From: Rhodovastum sp963709085
GTDB taxonomy: Bacteria > Pseudomonadota > Alphaproteobacteria > Acetobacterales > Acetobacteraceae
Reading direction: 5' to 3'
Length of the DNA: 64,000 nt
Assembly (NCBI GenBank): GCA_963709085.1
Contig: CAVPVB010000023.1
Span: 1-64,000 of the forward strand
Below the pieces are notes generated by a model. That model worked only from the letters and a program-made list of their open reading frames with translations. It had not been told where the DNA came from and did no database searches. Of the stretch, positions 19,094 to 29,002 are shown one piece after another. The stretch's first letter is position 1, and the number at the start of each line of letters is the position of its first letter. The position numbers and the translations under genes are program-made.

Positions 19094-19489
19094 CTACTTC
19101 TTCGCCGGGCACGGGTATTGGGTCATCAGGAACTTCGCCATGCCGTCAGCCGGCGGCAGCGACGCCGTGCCCGGCGCGTCCTTGCCCCACGCGACGAAGG
19201 CGGCGACCGCTTCGGTGCGGGTCGGCTCTGGCGTCGGCAGGCAAAACATCCTGGTCGCGCGCGGCGCGGACTGGATCTCGGCCAGCACCGCATAAACGCC
19301 GAGGCCGAAGCCGGCGCAGAGGTTGAGCGCCGCGGTGCCTTGCGGACCGGCAGGATCGGCGGCGCACAGGGCGACCAGATCGGCCGTGCTGCGCAACGCG
19401 AACTGGTCCTCGGTCACCGCTCCAGCCTGGCTGCCGCCAAGCCACAGCGCCGCGACAGAAGCGGCGCTACTCAACAGAATCCGTCGCAT
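19094..19489 (-). CDS. Rap1a/Tai-domain secreted protein
   Basis: About 131 residues. Signal peptide from the second Met (MRRILLSSAASVAALWLGG, ending AGA). The mature part STADLVALCAADPAGPQGTA then ALNLCAGFGLGVYAVL has the paired-Cys LxxLC...CxGFxxGV pattern of the Rap1a/Tai family, with a further Cys pair (MFCLPTP and QYPCP). Some members are periplasmic immunity proteins against type VI amidase effectors. In alphaproteobacteria many stand alone, as here, and their role is unknown. No T6SS gene is near. Confidence 0.65.
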   Translation of the reverse strand: MRRILLSSAASVAALWLGGSQAGAVTEDQFALRSTADLVALCAADPAGPQGTAALNLCAGFGLGVYAVLAEIQSAPRATRMFCLPTPEPTRTEAVAAFVAWGKDAPGTASLPPADGMAKFLMTQYPCPAKK

Positions 19490-19665
19490 GCGGTTCTCCT
19501 TTGTCATCTACGAAAAACGAAACGTCTTCCGATAACCTGACCAATCCCCGGATGATCGTTCGGCAGCACGGTGCAGCATCATTTGCGCTCCTGGTTGACC
19601 GCCCTATTGCATGCACCCGCGTACCGCTCCCGGGGGATGGGTTCGTCTGGCGCTCTGCGTGACGC

Positions 19666-21490
19666 CTATCCGTGTCTGACTTGTCCGTTCATCACGGTCA
19701 TCACCACCTTGGTCTTGTGGATCTCGTGCGGCGGAATCTCGAACAGGTTGCGTTCCAGCACGACCAGGTCGGCGAGTTTGCCGACCTCGATGGAGCCGAT
19801 CTCGCGGTCCATGCCGAGTTGCCAGGCCGGCCCCATCGTGGCGGCCTTCAAGGCAGCGTCCAGTCCGATCGACTTCGTCGAACGGGCGGCAATTGCGGGC
19901 CTTCGCGGCTTGTCGAGTTCCCGCCGCGTCGTCGCGATCTCGATCGCATCCAGCGGGCGGTAGGTGCTGTAGTAGCGCGGCCGCCGGCCAGTCCGTGCCG
20001 AACGACACGACGCGCGCCATGGCGAGGACCGACCGATGCGATAGAGATCTGGCGCGCGGGCGGCGACCCAGCGCGCGCAGGGAAACTTCCTGCCAGGACG
20101 GTTCGGGCGCGGCCCATTGCCCTGAGAACTGGGCCGACGACGCCGAGCCTGGCGAAGCGCGGCAGGTCCGCCGGGTCAACGAGATACAGGTGGGCTATGG
20201 CGTGCCGGCGGTCGCGCGGCGGGTTGGCCTTGATCGCCGCTTCGAAGGCATCCAGCGACAGGCGCGTTGCCCGGTCGCCGTAGGAATGGATGTGGATGTC
20301 GAGGCCGGCGCGGTCGGCGCGCCGGACGATGTCGGCGAACAGGTCGGGCGGCAGCAGCGTGTCGCCGCGCGTGTCGGGTGCGTCGGCGTAGGGGGCGAGG
20401 AACGCCGCCGGTCCGCTGCGCGTCGCCGCCGTCGATGTTCAGCTTCAGCACGGAGGCGCTGCACCAGTTCGGAATGGAACTCCCGCCGCAGCGCCATGAT
20501 CACCGGCACCGGATCAATGTCCGGCTTGTTGTGGTAGGTACGAGCCGACCACCCGGAACGGCAGCTTTCCTTCCCGCTCCAGCCGCGCGTAGATGCCGAA
20601 GCCTTCAGCTTCCGGCAGCATCACATGCCGGCATCGAAGAGCGCGGTGATGCCAGCGGCGGAGGCGGCGGGCAGCCAGTCCTCCAGGCCCTTGGCCACGA
20701 ATTCCGGACTGAATGGCTCGATGGCGTTGTTCACCATGAACATCGCCGGCGGCTCCACGAGATAGCCAGTCGGCTCGCCGCTCGTTGGATCGCGTTCGAA
20801 GTAGCTGAAGCCGGGCAGCGGGTCCTTGGTATTTTTGGTGATGCCGGCAAGCGCGAGCGCCTGCGAGTTGACCCACGCGCTATGGCCGTCGATGGCGATC
20901 AGGATGACGGGAACGTCCGGCCAGATGGCATCCAGGTCCTCCTTGCGCGGGACCGGTCGGGGGAAAGGCGCCGTAGCGCCAGCCGAAACCGCGGACGAGG
21001 TTCGGGTTGCCGACTTTGGCGCGATAGGCCCTGAGCGCGTCGAGAAGCTCGTCGCGCGTGTTGAACTGGAGTTCGCGCCGCGCGCCAGGGTGGCGCCGCC
21101 GAGCGGGTGGATGTGCCCCTCGACGAAGCCCGGCAGCAGCATCTTCCCTGCGAGATCCACCACGCGCGTTTGCGGCCCGATGAAGGATTGCACGCCTGCG
21201 TCGTCGCCAACGAAGGCGATGCGCTTGCCCTTCACCGCCACGGCACGCGCCCAGGGATTGCTGACGCCCACGGTGTAGACCGGGCCGTTTCTGAAAACGA
21301 TGTCGGCGCCATCATCCATGGCGGCGACTGCCTCGGCGATGAAGGATGGCGCTGCGGTGACGGCCGCGACGGCGGAGGCAGTAAAAAGCGCGCCCCGAAG
21401 CGCCTGACGCCGCGTCAGACCGTTTGCGCCCTGCGGTGTGGCGCCGGCGATGAAGTCTCGGTATTGCGCCCAGTGACATCCGATGCACAT
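19666..21490 (-). CDS. Exported amidohydrolase family 3 (YtcJ-like), several frameshifts
   Basis: A metal-dependent amidohydrolase of about 600 residues. N-terminus MCIGCHWAQYRDF, then a Tat-like segment LTRRQALRGALFTASAVAA. The amidohydrolase opening ADIVFRNGPVYTV and metal-binding motif LPGFVEGHIHPLGG follow. Later come DAIWPDVPVILIAIDGHSAW and, after further frames, AIAHLYLVDPADLPRFARLG. It ends with IGSIEVGKLADLVVLERNLF and VVMTVMNGQVRHG at 19666. At least five one-base frameshifts break it (about 21070, 20630, 20540, 20420 and 20100-19860). It is a close paralogue of the gene at 22327-25751, sharing even the unusual CIGCHW start. Substrate unknown. Confidence 0.75.
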
Positions 21491-21929
21491 TGGAACCTCC
21501 GACCATCCTCTCGATCACCTCGCTCGTCCAGTCGGACCAGGCTTGTCCGGCTGTGCGGGGAACGGCGACCACCTCACTCCATGGTGTAAACGCGCCCGTC
21601 GCGGAAGGCGGTGACGTTATCCGGATCCGGCGCGGCAAGAGACGGCACTGGAACGGATGCGGGGGCGCCCGCAGCGATTCCTGTCTCCACGAAACCGCAG
21701 CGTGTCATTGTGAATGCAGGGCTGGACCGCGCTGTCAAAGCGCCCCACATTCGTACGAAGTTGGTTCGGCATACGAGGCACCTGCGGTTCTCCGCCAAAA
21801 ATTCCAGCCAACGCAAGAAAGTTTAAGCCCGAGGAGTTGGCCATTCGTTACGCTTTCGGGCTCTGAGATCGCAACGAGCGGCGATGTGGCGGAACTCATT
21901 GCGTTAAGGGTTCTTTTGCAGGATACGGA
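21491..21929. other. Intergenic stretch with a possible gene remnant on the minus strand
   Basis: No convincing gene. A minus-strand frame at 21574-21816 ends PDPDNVTAFRDGRVYTME. A second frame nearer 21500 reads VVAVPRTAGQAWSDWTSEVI, and the two could be pieces of one short degraded gene. I cannot identify it. The region probably also carries the promoter and ribosome-binding site (GGAGG before 21490) of the amidohydrolase. Confidence 0.3.
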
Positions 21930-22259
21930 CTAATGTGCAGTTGCGTTCGAGAACGCGTTGAGGATGCCGACCCCCGCGACGATGAGGGCAAGCCCGATCA
22001 CTGCCGCTGTGTCCAGGACCTGGCCGAACCACAGCCAACCGATTGCCGTTATGAACACGATCCCGATGCCGGACCACAGTGCATACGCAATACCGACGGG
22101 GACGCTGCTCAGCGTCAGCGACAGAAAATAGAACGCCACGACGTAGCCCAAGACCACGATCCCCGATGGAAGCAGCACAGTAAACCCCTGCGATGCCTTC
22201 AACGCCGACGTGCCGACCACCTCCGCCACGATCGCAATCAGCAGATAGGCCCACCTCAT
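21930..22259 (-). CDS. Small multidrug resistance (SMR) transporter
   Basis: A 109-residue protein with four hydrophobic helices. It starts MRWAYLLIAIVAEVVGTSAL, with the essential membrane Glu at position 13 (Glu14 in EmrE). Other SMR marks are YVVAFYFLSLTL and PVGIAYALWSGIGIV then GWLWFGQVLD. These proton antiporters export cationic compounds; guanidinium and amine exporters are in the same family. It lies between the two amidohydrolase genes in the same direction, so it may export an amine product. The gene is intact. Confidence 0.85.
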   Translation of the reverse strand: MRWAYLLIAIVAEVVGTSALKASQGFTVLLPSGIVVLGYVVAFYFLSLTLSSVPVGIAYALWSGIGIVFITAIGWLWFGQVLDTAAVIGLALIVAGVGILNAFSNATAH

Positions 22260-22802
22260 CAGGATTTCCTTGTTGCATGCGTTCGGCGACGAGGTCGCCG
22301 CCCAACCTTCCCTGAATCCAACGCCGCTACCCGTGCCTCACCTGCCCGTTCATGACGGTCATTAGCACTTTCGTGTTGTGGATTTCATGCGGCGGCACCT
22401 CGAACAGGTTCCGCTCCAGCACGATCAGGTCCGCGAGCTTCCCCACCTCGATGGAGCCGACCTGCCGGTCAAGCCCGAGATGCCAGGCGGCTCCCATCGT
22501 CGCCGCGCGGAGAGCCGCCTCCAGCGGGATGACCTCGTCGGCCGGCCCCACCGGCACCTGTCCGGGCTGGCCCAGTTCGCGCCGCGTCATGGCAACCTCG
22601 ATGGCATCCAGCGGGCGGAAGGTGCTGTAGTAGTTGGCGGCGGGCCAATCGGCACCGAGCGCGACGTTGCCGCCGTGCCGGAGGACGGAGTTTACCCGGT
22701 AGATGCTGTTCGCCCGATACATCCCGAGGCGCGCGCAGGTGATGGACGTCCAGGCTACATCCGGCACCGGAACGTGTCAATGACTTTGAGACACCCGGTA
22801 GC

Positions 22803-23822
22803 TTAATTTAGGCTTGTGGGTTCAGCCTTTCGCTGGGGTGGGTTGATCCAGACGGCGGTGGGCTTGTTGGGTGGCATTGGCGGCTTGTTGACGAAGCGCT
22901 CGGGGTTGGCCTGGAAGGCGCTATTGAGGGTGAGCTGACGGGCGGCATGGACGTCGTTGGTCTGGCCGTAGTGGACCTGGTCCGGGGTCATCAGACCGAG
23001 ACCGACATGGTGGTGCTCCTGGTTGTACCACGGGAAGAACTGCCGGCAGAATTGCCTGGCGTCTTCGATGCAGCCGAAGCGCCTGGGGAAGCGTGGCTGG
23101 TACTTCAGCGTCTTGAAGTGGCTTTCCGAGAACGGGTTATCGTTGGAAGTCTGCGGCCGACTGTGCGACTTGGTGACGCCGAGGTCGGCCAGGAGTTGTG
23201 CGGTAGCCTTGGCCTTCATGGGACCGCCGCGATCGGCGTGCAGGGTCAGTTGGCCGGGCGGCACGTTGTGCTTGTCGACGGTGTCCTCGAAAAGGTCCTT
23301 AAACAGCACAGCGCTTTCAGCATCGGCGATGCACCAGCCGACCACCCGGCGGCTGAAGATGTCGATGATGACGTAGAGATAGAAGTAGGTCCACTTCGCT
23401 GGCCCCATCAGCTTGGTGATGTCCCACGACCAGACGGTGTTGGGGGCTTCGGCCAGCAGTTCCGGTTTGGTGTAGACGGGATGGCGTATCTGGTTGCGTC
23501 GCTCACGAACTTCGTTGTTGGCGTCGAGGATCCGGTACATGGTCCGGATCGAGCAGTGGTAGGTGCCTTCGTCGAGCAGGGTGGCGTAGACTTCGGCCGG
23601 CGCGAGATCGGCGAAACGGGGTTCGCGGAGATGATCAAGCACGACCTGCCGTTCCGCGGCCTTCAGCGCCCGGTGTGAGGCGGGGCGCGGTCGCGGTTCC
23701 GCTGCCGGACGCGCCAGGAAACTGCGCCGCCTATAGACGCTGGCACGCGAAACTCCCAGTGCTGCACACGCGTCTGCTGTGGTAACCGGCGCGGGCGAGC
23801 GCAGGACGACGGCCTCCATCAC
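22803..23822 (-). CDS. IS3-family OrfB integrase-type transposase, intact
   Basis: 339 residues with the rve integrase core. First Asp region NTVWSWDITKLMGPAKWTYF; second Asp in LTLHADRGGPMKAKATAQLL; Glu in TSNDNPFSESHFKTLKYQP. The C-terminus FFPWYNQEHHHVGLGLMTPD is typical for this IS3 subgroup. No frameshift, so this copy could be active. A close relative is at 56765-57767. Confidence 0.87.
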   Translation of the reverse strand: MMEAVVLRSPAPVTTADACAALGVSRASVYRRRSFLARPAAEPRPRPASHRALKAAERQVVLDHLREPRFADLAPAEVYATLLDEGTYHCSIRTMYRILDANNEVRERRNQIRHPVYTKPELLAEAPNTVWSWDITKLMGPAKWTYFYLYVIIDIFSRRVVGWCIADAESAVLFKDLFEDTVDKHNVPPGQLTLHADRGGPMKAKATAQLLADLGVTKSHSRPQTSNDNPFSESHFKTLKYQPRFPRRFGCIEDARQFCRQFFPWYNQEHHHVGLGLMTPDQVHYGQTNDVHAARQLTLNSAFQANPERFVNKPPMPPNKPTAVWINPPQRKAEPTSLN

Positions 23823-24292
23823 GGTCCGGCGTCGTTCTCGATCGGCGGCAGGTGCATCCCCAGCAGGTCCGAGACTTTTTTTTGGAGATCAATGATCGCC
23901 TCCGCCCGCTCCAGACGCAGTCGCAGCTTTGCATTCTCCTGCTTTGCTCTTGCCAACTCGACCGCCAGCGGATTGGGTTCGCCCGGCTTCGGTCCGCGCC
24001 GGGCCAGGGTCAGGCCATCGAGGATGCCGGCATCACGCTGCCGGCGCCAGTCGGTCAGAGCTGACGAGTAGAGACCTTCCCGGCGCAGCAGCGCGCCGAT
24101 TTCGCCAGCGCCGCTCGCCCGGTCGGCCTCTTGCAGGATGCGCAGCTTCTCCTTGGCCGTGAACGTGCGCCGCCGCGGACGCTCAGAAACTTCGGGATTT
24201 GCCGCCGCTGGCGCCGGCACGACAGTCGGCCTCCGGCCTTTCGCCGTGCCGGCGCCAGCGGCGGCCATCGTCTGCGCGTTGGTGTTGGGCAT
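23819..24292 (-). CDS. IS3-family OrfA (helix-turn-helix protein)
   Basis: Starts MPNTNAQTMAAAGAG; then RPRRRTFTAKEKLRILQEAD and GEIGALLRREGLYSSALTDW, the helix-turn-helix of IS3 OrfA. A leucine-rich coiled coil follows (ARAKQENAKLRLRLERAEAI), then IDLQKKVSDLLG. The QKK codons lie in an A-run (T-run on the plus strand at 23877-23884), the usual slippery site. It overlaps orfB by 4 bases. A GTG at 24319 would add nine residues. Confidence 0.8.
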   Translation of the reverse strand: MPNTNAQTMAAAGAGTAKGRRPTVVPAPAAANPEVSERPRRRTFTAKEKLRILQEADRASGAGEIGALLRREGLYSSALTDWRRQRDAGILDGLTLARRGPKPGEPNPLAVELARAKQENAKLRLRLERAEAIIDLQKKVSDLLGMHLPPIENDAGP

Positions 24293-25839
24293 GACCACGA
24301 GACACTTTCTCCTGCGCACTCAAGGGTAAACTTCAGAGGGGAATTTGTCTCATCATCATTGGCACAGAGGGCACCGCCCATTGCGCCGAGAACTGCGCCG
24401 TGACGCCGAGCCTGGCGAAGCGTGGCAGGTCTTCCTCGGCCACCAGGAACTGGATGCGCCAGGGCGTGGCGCCGGTCCCGCGGCGGGTTGGTCTTGATGG
24501 CCGCCTCGATGGCGTCGAAGCAGATCCGGGCGCCGCGGTCGCCGATGGTGTGGATATGGACGTCGATGCCGTCGCGGTCGGCGCGGTGGATGACGTCCTT
24601 GAACTGCTCCATCGGCCAGACCGGCTCGCCGCTGTTGCCTGGTTCATCGGCGTAGGGTGCGAGAGCGCCGCGGTGTGCCCCGATTCGCCGCCGTCGATGA
24701 AAAGCTTGAGGACGGAGGCCTGCACCAGTTCGGAGCGGAAGCGCTGGCGCAGCCGGTTGATGATCGGGATCGGATCGACCGCCGGGTTGTTCTGCATGCT
24801 CGTGCCGACCACCCGGAACGGCAGCCTGCCGCGCCGTTCGAGGTCCATGTATATCTCATAGCCCGCTTCCTCGGGCAGGAGCGCCATGCCGGCGTCGAGC
24901 AGGCTGGTGATGCCGGCGGCCGAGGCCTTCGGCAGCCACTCCTCCAGCGACTCGGCGACGTAGTCCGGCGTGAAGGGCGCGACGGCGTTCAGGACGCCCA
25001 GCATCGCCGCCGGCTCCGCCAGGAAGCCGGTTGGCTCGCCGGTCGCCGGGTCGCGCTGGAAGTAACTGACGCCGGGCATCGGGTCCGGCGTGTCCTTGGT
25101 GACGTTGGCCATTGCCAGCATCTTCGAGTTCACCCAGGCGCCATGCGCGTCCACCGCAAACAGGAACACCGGCGTGTCCGGCCAGATCGCATCCAGGTCT
25201 TCTTTGCGCGGGCCGATGGCCGGGAAGCTCGAATAGCGCCAGCCGTAGCCGCGCACGACGTCTGCCTTGCCGATCCGGGTTCGGTAGTCCCGCAGCACCG
25301 CGAGAATTTCCTCGCGGCCGTCGACCTGGAGATCCACGCCGCGGGCGGTAACCGAGCCCACGACCGGATGGGTGTGGCCCTCCACGAAGCCCGGCAGCAG
25401 CATGCGGCCGGCGAGGTCGACGACGCGCGTCCCCGGGCCGACGAAGGTCGCGGCACCGTCGTCGTCGCCGGCGAAGACGATGCGCTTGCCCTTGACCGCG
25501 ACCGCGCGGATCCAGGGGCGGCTGGCGTCCACCGTGTAGACCGGGCCGTTGTGGAACACGAGGTCGGCGCCGGCGTCGGCGGCGGCGACCGCCTCGGCGA
25601 CAAAGCCGGGCGAGGCCGCCGCCGCCACGGCCGTGGCGGTGAGCAGCGCGCCGCGCCGGAGCGCCTGGCGCCGCGTCAGGCCGGCCGCGGTTGGTGCGCC
25701 ATCGGGAGGAAGGAAATCTCGGTATTGCGCCCAGTGACATCCGATGCACATTGGAAGCGCTCCTGCGTATGGTGGGCTGTCTGAGTGGGGTTTTGCGACG
25801 GCGATACCGGGGATGTCGGGCCGGGCGCGAAGAAACCGA

Positions 25840-26711
25840 TCAGAAGACGAAGGTGAGCTTCGTGCTCAATTGCCAGCGCCCGCCGATGGTCGGCTTTACG
25901 ACGTTGTAATAAGTGCTGATCGAGAGATCGACCGGGAGAGCGCCAATACGAAAGATGCGGCCGAACCCGCCGCCGACGGGCACGGTCCATTTGGTCCCGC
26001 GATACTGCCAGTTGGCGGTAATGTTCGGCGAGGACGAGAGATACCACCCGTCGTCGAAGTTGTAGGTCGCGAAGGGATTGGCGAGGAAAGTGCTGTAGCT
26101 GGTGCCGCAGGTCCGGGCGTGCCGCCGAGCGACCAGATGTTGTTGACCAGCGCGCCGGCGACCCACGGGCCGGCCGGACCAGACGACCACCGCGCTCGGC
26201 CCCGCGCCCCAGACGCTCGAGCCGAGCGTGGCACTGGTGATCGTCGGAACCTGCACCACTGGGCCGGCGCCCCAGAGCCATCCGTTGATGTCATGAGCGA
26301 GGCGAGAGGAACGCGGTGAAGGACGTCGGCGCAGTCCCGGCCGGCACGGTCGGAAGAGGCGACAGGCTCCGGGTTCCAGACGATCGGCAGGATGGTGCGG
26401 GTGATGATGTTCCAGTCTTCATTGACGTGGAAGGGAATGACGGGCTGCAGGTTGACCACGTACTGGGTGCCGCGATGCGGCCCGTAGCCGAAATTGAGGT
26501 TGTTCTGGATCGGGAAACTGATGAGGTCGCCGACCGGATTCTGAAGTTGCTTGGCTAGGTCCATGTCGCTCTCGGCGGCGGCGCGGTCGCCAATGACGGG
26601 TCGCGGCTCTGCGGCGGTCTGCGCCCAGGACGGCGCCGAAACGACCACAAGCAATGCAGAGAGCCACCCCAGCCTTGCCAACGCGCAAGCGGGAATGTCA
26701 TGTACACGCAT
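25840..26711 (-). CDS. Outer-membrane barrel protein (MetA-pathway/neuromedin-U-type annotation), frameshifted
   Basis: Signal peptide (LGWLSALLVVVSAPSWAQ), then MDLAKQLQNPVGDLISFPIQ and NLNFGYGPHRGTQYVVNLQP, VIPFHVNEDWNIITRTILPI. These match the outer-membrane 'transporter' proteins usually annotated neuromedin U or phenol-MetA-pathway-like. After frame changes near 26330 and 26110-26170 the barrel continues YNFDDGWYLSSSPNITANWQ and ends GGRWQLSTKLTFVF at 25840 with a terminal Phe, as expected for a BAM-inserted barrel. It probably assists uptake across the outer membrane in this cluster. Confidence 0.68.
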
Positions 26712-27030
26712 GCGATGATTTCCTCTGCCGGCCGTATGTCTACCGCCGTCCATCTAACTCCCGGCAGTGAAACAAACGTTAAACTCTCGCCAGCGGGCGC
26801 AAGCCAAAATAGTAATACGCAATTCACTCACCGTGCTGCTGGCTTCGTCAGCGCGGCACCGGTTCTGGCAAATGCGATGACCGTCCGCAGTGTCTTCTGC
26901 CGGGCTGCGCTCGGCCCTTTGCTACACATTTCTGCGAGACGCATTTTACGTGATCGCGCAAGCACGGTCTATGCGGATTGATTATGGCAATCGGCGGATC
27001 CCTTATGGCTTTCGGCGGTCGGGTTCACGC
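26712..27030. other. Intergenic region between the outer-membrane gene and the AraC-type gene
   Basis: No coding sequence seen. Being directly upstream of the leftward catabolic series, it probably holds the promoter and binding sites for the AraC-type regulator. I see no clear inverted repeat. Confidence 0.35.
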
Positions 27031-28045
27031 TCACTTCCCGGGCATGCCGGTCGGCGGATGGCCAAAGCGACGACTGAACGCGAGGGAAAAGTTGCTCATA
27101 TGGGCATAGCCCAATTGACGGGCCACCTGCTTGACGGTGACGCCATCGGCCGCAAGCAACTGACGCGCCACGTCGAGGCGCCAGCGAACTAAGCACTGCA
27201 GCGGAGAAGCACCAAAGACTTCCCAAAACACCTCGTTCAGCCGGCGTTGCGACAGACCTAACTGCTTGGCGACATCCTCAATGCTGGGAGGATTGGCAAG
27301 ATCGGCCATCATGATTTCGTGGGCGGCAAGACCATATCGGCGGCTGCGACCAGTTCCCGTGGATTGACTGCCGTCGACCAGTACCAGCAAGGTCTCCGCC
27401 AGCAGCTCGAAGGCTTTGGCTTCCAGGAATACCGACGCCATGACCCCGTGATAGGGATGTCTGGAGATCTGGTTGGCAATGCTGAGAAGCGTTGCCGTAG
27501 AACGTGACGAGACAATCGACGGATCGAAATTGCCGACAACGAAATCGTCGATGAGTCTGACACAGACGCTGTCCCTGCAGCATGTCGTGAAGTCGGGAGG
27601 GTGTAACGAGCATTCCCGCCGCCCCATGCTCCGCGGGAGGATAGATCAGTTTTGTCACTGGATCACGGAGCATGGCAAAGTAGCTGTGATCGGCGGACGC
27701 GACGCCGTTCAAGGTGCTTCCCTGACCATACTCGTTATGACCTGAGAAATTTATGGCGATCCAGAAATATGGCTGCTCCGTCAATAATTCAGACGTTAGG
27801 GCTACAGGCGATCTGAACGTCGCGGCAAAGGTGTACACTGCCAGGCCCGGCCGGAGGGGCGATTCAATGTAGCTTACCTCTCCGATGTCTCCTGGCAGTC
27901 CACTTGCCTCCAGGGGCAGCTCGATTCCGCCGAAACCGTTAGGAAGACTCCAGCGTGTTTCCGAAGGGACACCTGCCTGGATGACCTCGTCCGCGCGATG
28001 ATCTTGCACAGCAAACCCCTGAACGAAAACAACTACCCGTATCAC
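27031..28045 (-). CDS. AraC-family transcriptional regulator, one frameshift
   Basis: The N-terminal part is a ligand/cupin-like domain (LPNGFGGIELPLEASGLPGD, YFWIAINFSGHNEYGQG). After a +1 slip near 27560 the C-terminal AraC domain follows: SIEDVAKQLGLSQRRLNEVF and TVKQVARQLGYAHMSNFSLA, then FSRRFGHPPTG. These are the two helix-turn-helices. A GTG at 28045 is taken as start because upstream in the same frame (28046-28117) the sequence LMQGQGLSQQDLARRCGR looks like part of an unrelated gene fused in frame. As the first gene upstream of the leftward catabolic series it is the natural regulator of that cluster; inducer unknown. Confidence 0.75.
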
Positions 28046-28159
28046 GTTGCGCCCGCACCGGCGAGCTAGATCCTGCTGCGACAAGCCCTGGCCCTGCATC
28101 AGCTCGGGAAACAACAAGGCCTCCTCGATGACGGCGAACGAGCGGTCCTGCGCACGCGC

Positions 28160-28367
28160 CGCCTGGTGGCGGCCGGCGTGGTCGATCAGTTGGTGATCTT
28201 CGGTGCGTTCACCGGCGCCATTCTGTGGAACGTGCTGACCTGGCGGCTGGGTATTCCCTCAAGCAGCAGCCGCGCGTTGATCGGCGGCCTGGTGGTGCCG
28301 GCATGGCCAAGGCGGGCACCGGCGCGGTTCTGTGGGGCGGGCTGACCACCGTCGTCTCGGCAATCGT
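28160..28367 (+). pseudogene. Fragment of a Pit-family phosphate transporter gene
   Basis: The frame reads VDQLVIFGAFTGAILWNVLT then WRLGIPSSSSRALIGGLV; after one slip it continues AGMAKAGTGAVLWGGLTTVV then SAIVGS. GIPSSSSxALIGG is the Pit-family (PF01384) signature. It is cut on the right by the left end of the Tn3-family transposon at 28368. The remainder of the gene is not on the other side of the transposon. Confidence 0.7.
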
Positions 28368-28417
28368 GGGTTCCTTTGCTCAAAGGTACGTAAAGCGACA
28401 CGGTCTGAGGCAGCCGT

Positions 28418-29002
28418 TCAGGCCTGATTTCGAAGTTCCCGGATACGATCCGGCGGGAAATATCGGTAGAAGGCGGTTCTGCCGATCCTGAGGCGATCGA
28501 TGACATCGCCGACAAACGGGTAGTTCGCCGTGTCCTTGAGCATCGCTTCGGCAACACGGATGCCTTCCTTGTCCAATGCCGGAGGCCGCCCGCCTCTGCG
28601 TCCCCGCTTTCGGGCCGCCGCGAGGCCAGCTTTGGTGTTTTCGACGATCAATTCACGCTGGAATTCGTCAAAGGCGGCGGTGATATGGAAGAATAGCCGC
28701 CCCTCGGGCGTTCCGGTGTCGATGTTGCGCGTCAGCACTTTGAGAGCCTGTCTTCTCTGCTCGAGTTCGTGGGCGGTCTCGATGATTTGCTTGAGGGATC
28801 GCGCCAGCCGGGAGAGCCGCCAGACCACCAGGGTGTCGCCGGGACGCATGTATTCGAGCGCGGCTTTGAGTTCCGGGCGGTCACGATGCGCGCCGGACGC
28901 TTTCTCGACATAGAGCCGCTCGCACCCGGCCTGTTTCAGGGCGTCAATCTGCAATTGCGGGTTCTGGTCGAGAGTTGAGACCCGCGCGTAGCCGACGAGC
29001 AT
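28418..29002 (-). CDS. tnpR: Tn3-family resolvase (serine recombinase)
   Basis: 194 residues. N-terminal catalytic Ser in MLVGYARVSTLDQNPQLQID; the conserved helix VWRLSRLARSLKQIIETAHE; LFFHITAAFDEFQRELI near the E-helix; C-terminal helix-turn-helix (DVIDRLRIGRTAFYRYF). It resolves transposition cointegrates at the res site that should lie in the 29003-29186 gap between it and the divergent tnpA. Intact. Confidence 0.9.
   Translation of the reverse strand: MLVGYARVSTLDQNPQLQIDALKQAGCERLYVEKASGAHRDRPELKAALEYMRPGDTLVVWRLSRLARSLKQIIETAHELEQRRQALKVLTRNIDTGTPEGRLFFHITAAFDEFQRELIVENTKAGLAAARKRGRRGGRPPALDKEGIRVAEAMLKDTANYPFVGDVIDRLRIGRTAFYRYFPPDRIRELRNQA

Larger units (their letters stand above)
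22769..24370 (-). mobile_element. IS3-family element, copy 1, inside an amidohydrolase gene
   Basis: A 1,602-bp element flanked by a 5-bp duplication GCACC (22764-22768 and 24371-24375). The ends are imperfect inverted repeats: GGAACGTGTCAATGACTTTG on the left and, as reverse complement from the right, CCTCTGTGCCAATGATGATG; both continue AGACA. It carries overlapping orfA and orfB on the minus strand with an A8G run at about 23877-23884 where IS3 elements make the OrfAB fusion by frameshifting. Confidence 0.85.
22327..25751 (-). pseudogene. Exported amidohydrolase family 3 (YtcJ-like), split by an IS3-type element
   Basis: Paralogue of the gene at 19666-21490. N-terminus MCIGCHWAQYRDFLPPDG then TRRQALRRGALLTATAVAA (Tat-like). 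Metal motif LPGFVEGHTHPVVGS; later DIHIHTIGDRGAR-like sequence (VHIHTIGDRGARICFD) with the second His pair. The coding sequence is interrupted at 24371/22768 by the IS. Removing the IS and one GCACC duplicate rejoins WAVP to DVAWTSITCARLG in frame, continuing IYRVNSVLRHGGNVALGADW to the end VLMTVMNGQVRHG at 22327. The rejoined length is 606 codons. Frame slips near 24640 and 24440 are also present. The intact ancestor would be a secreted metallo-hydrolase. Confidence 0.8.

Noticed and set aside
19094..19489. Type VI secretion immunity role for the Rap1a-like protein
   Set aside because: No T6SS or effector gene is nearby; the family is broad and its members often stand alone.
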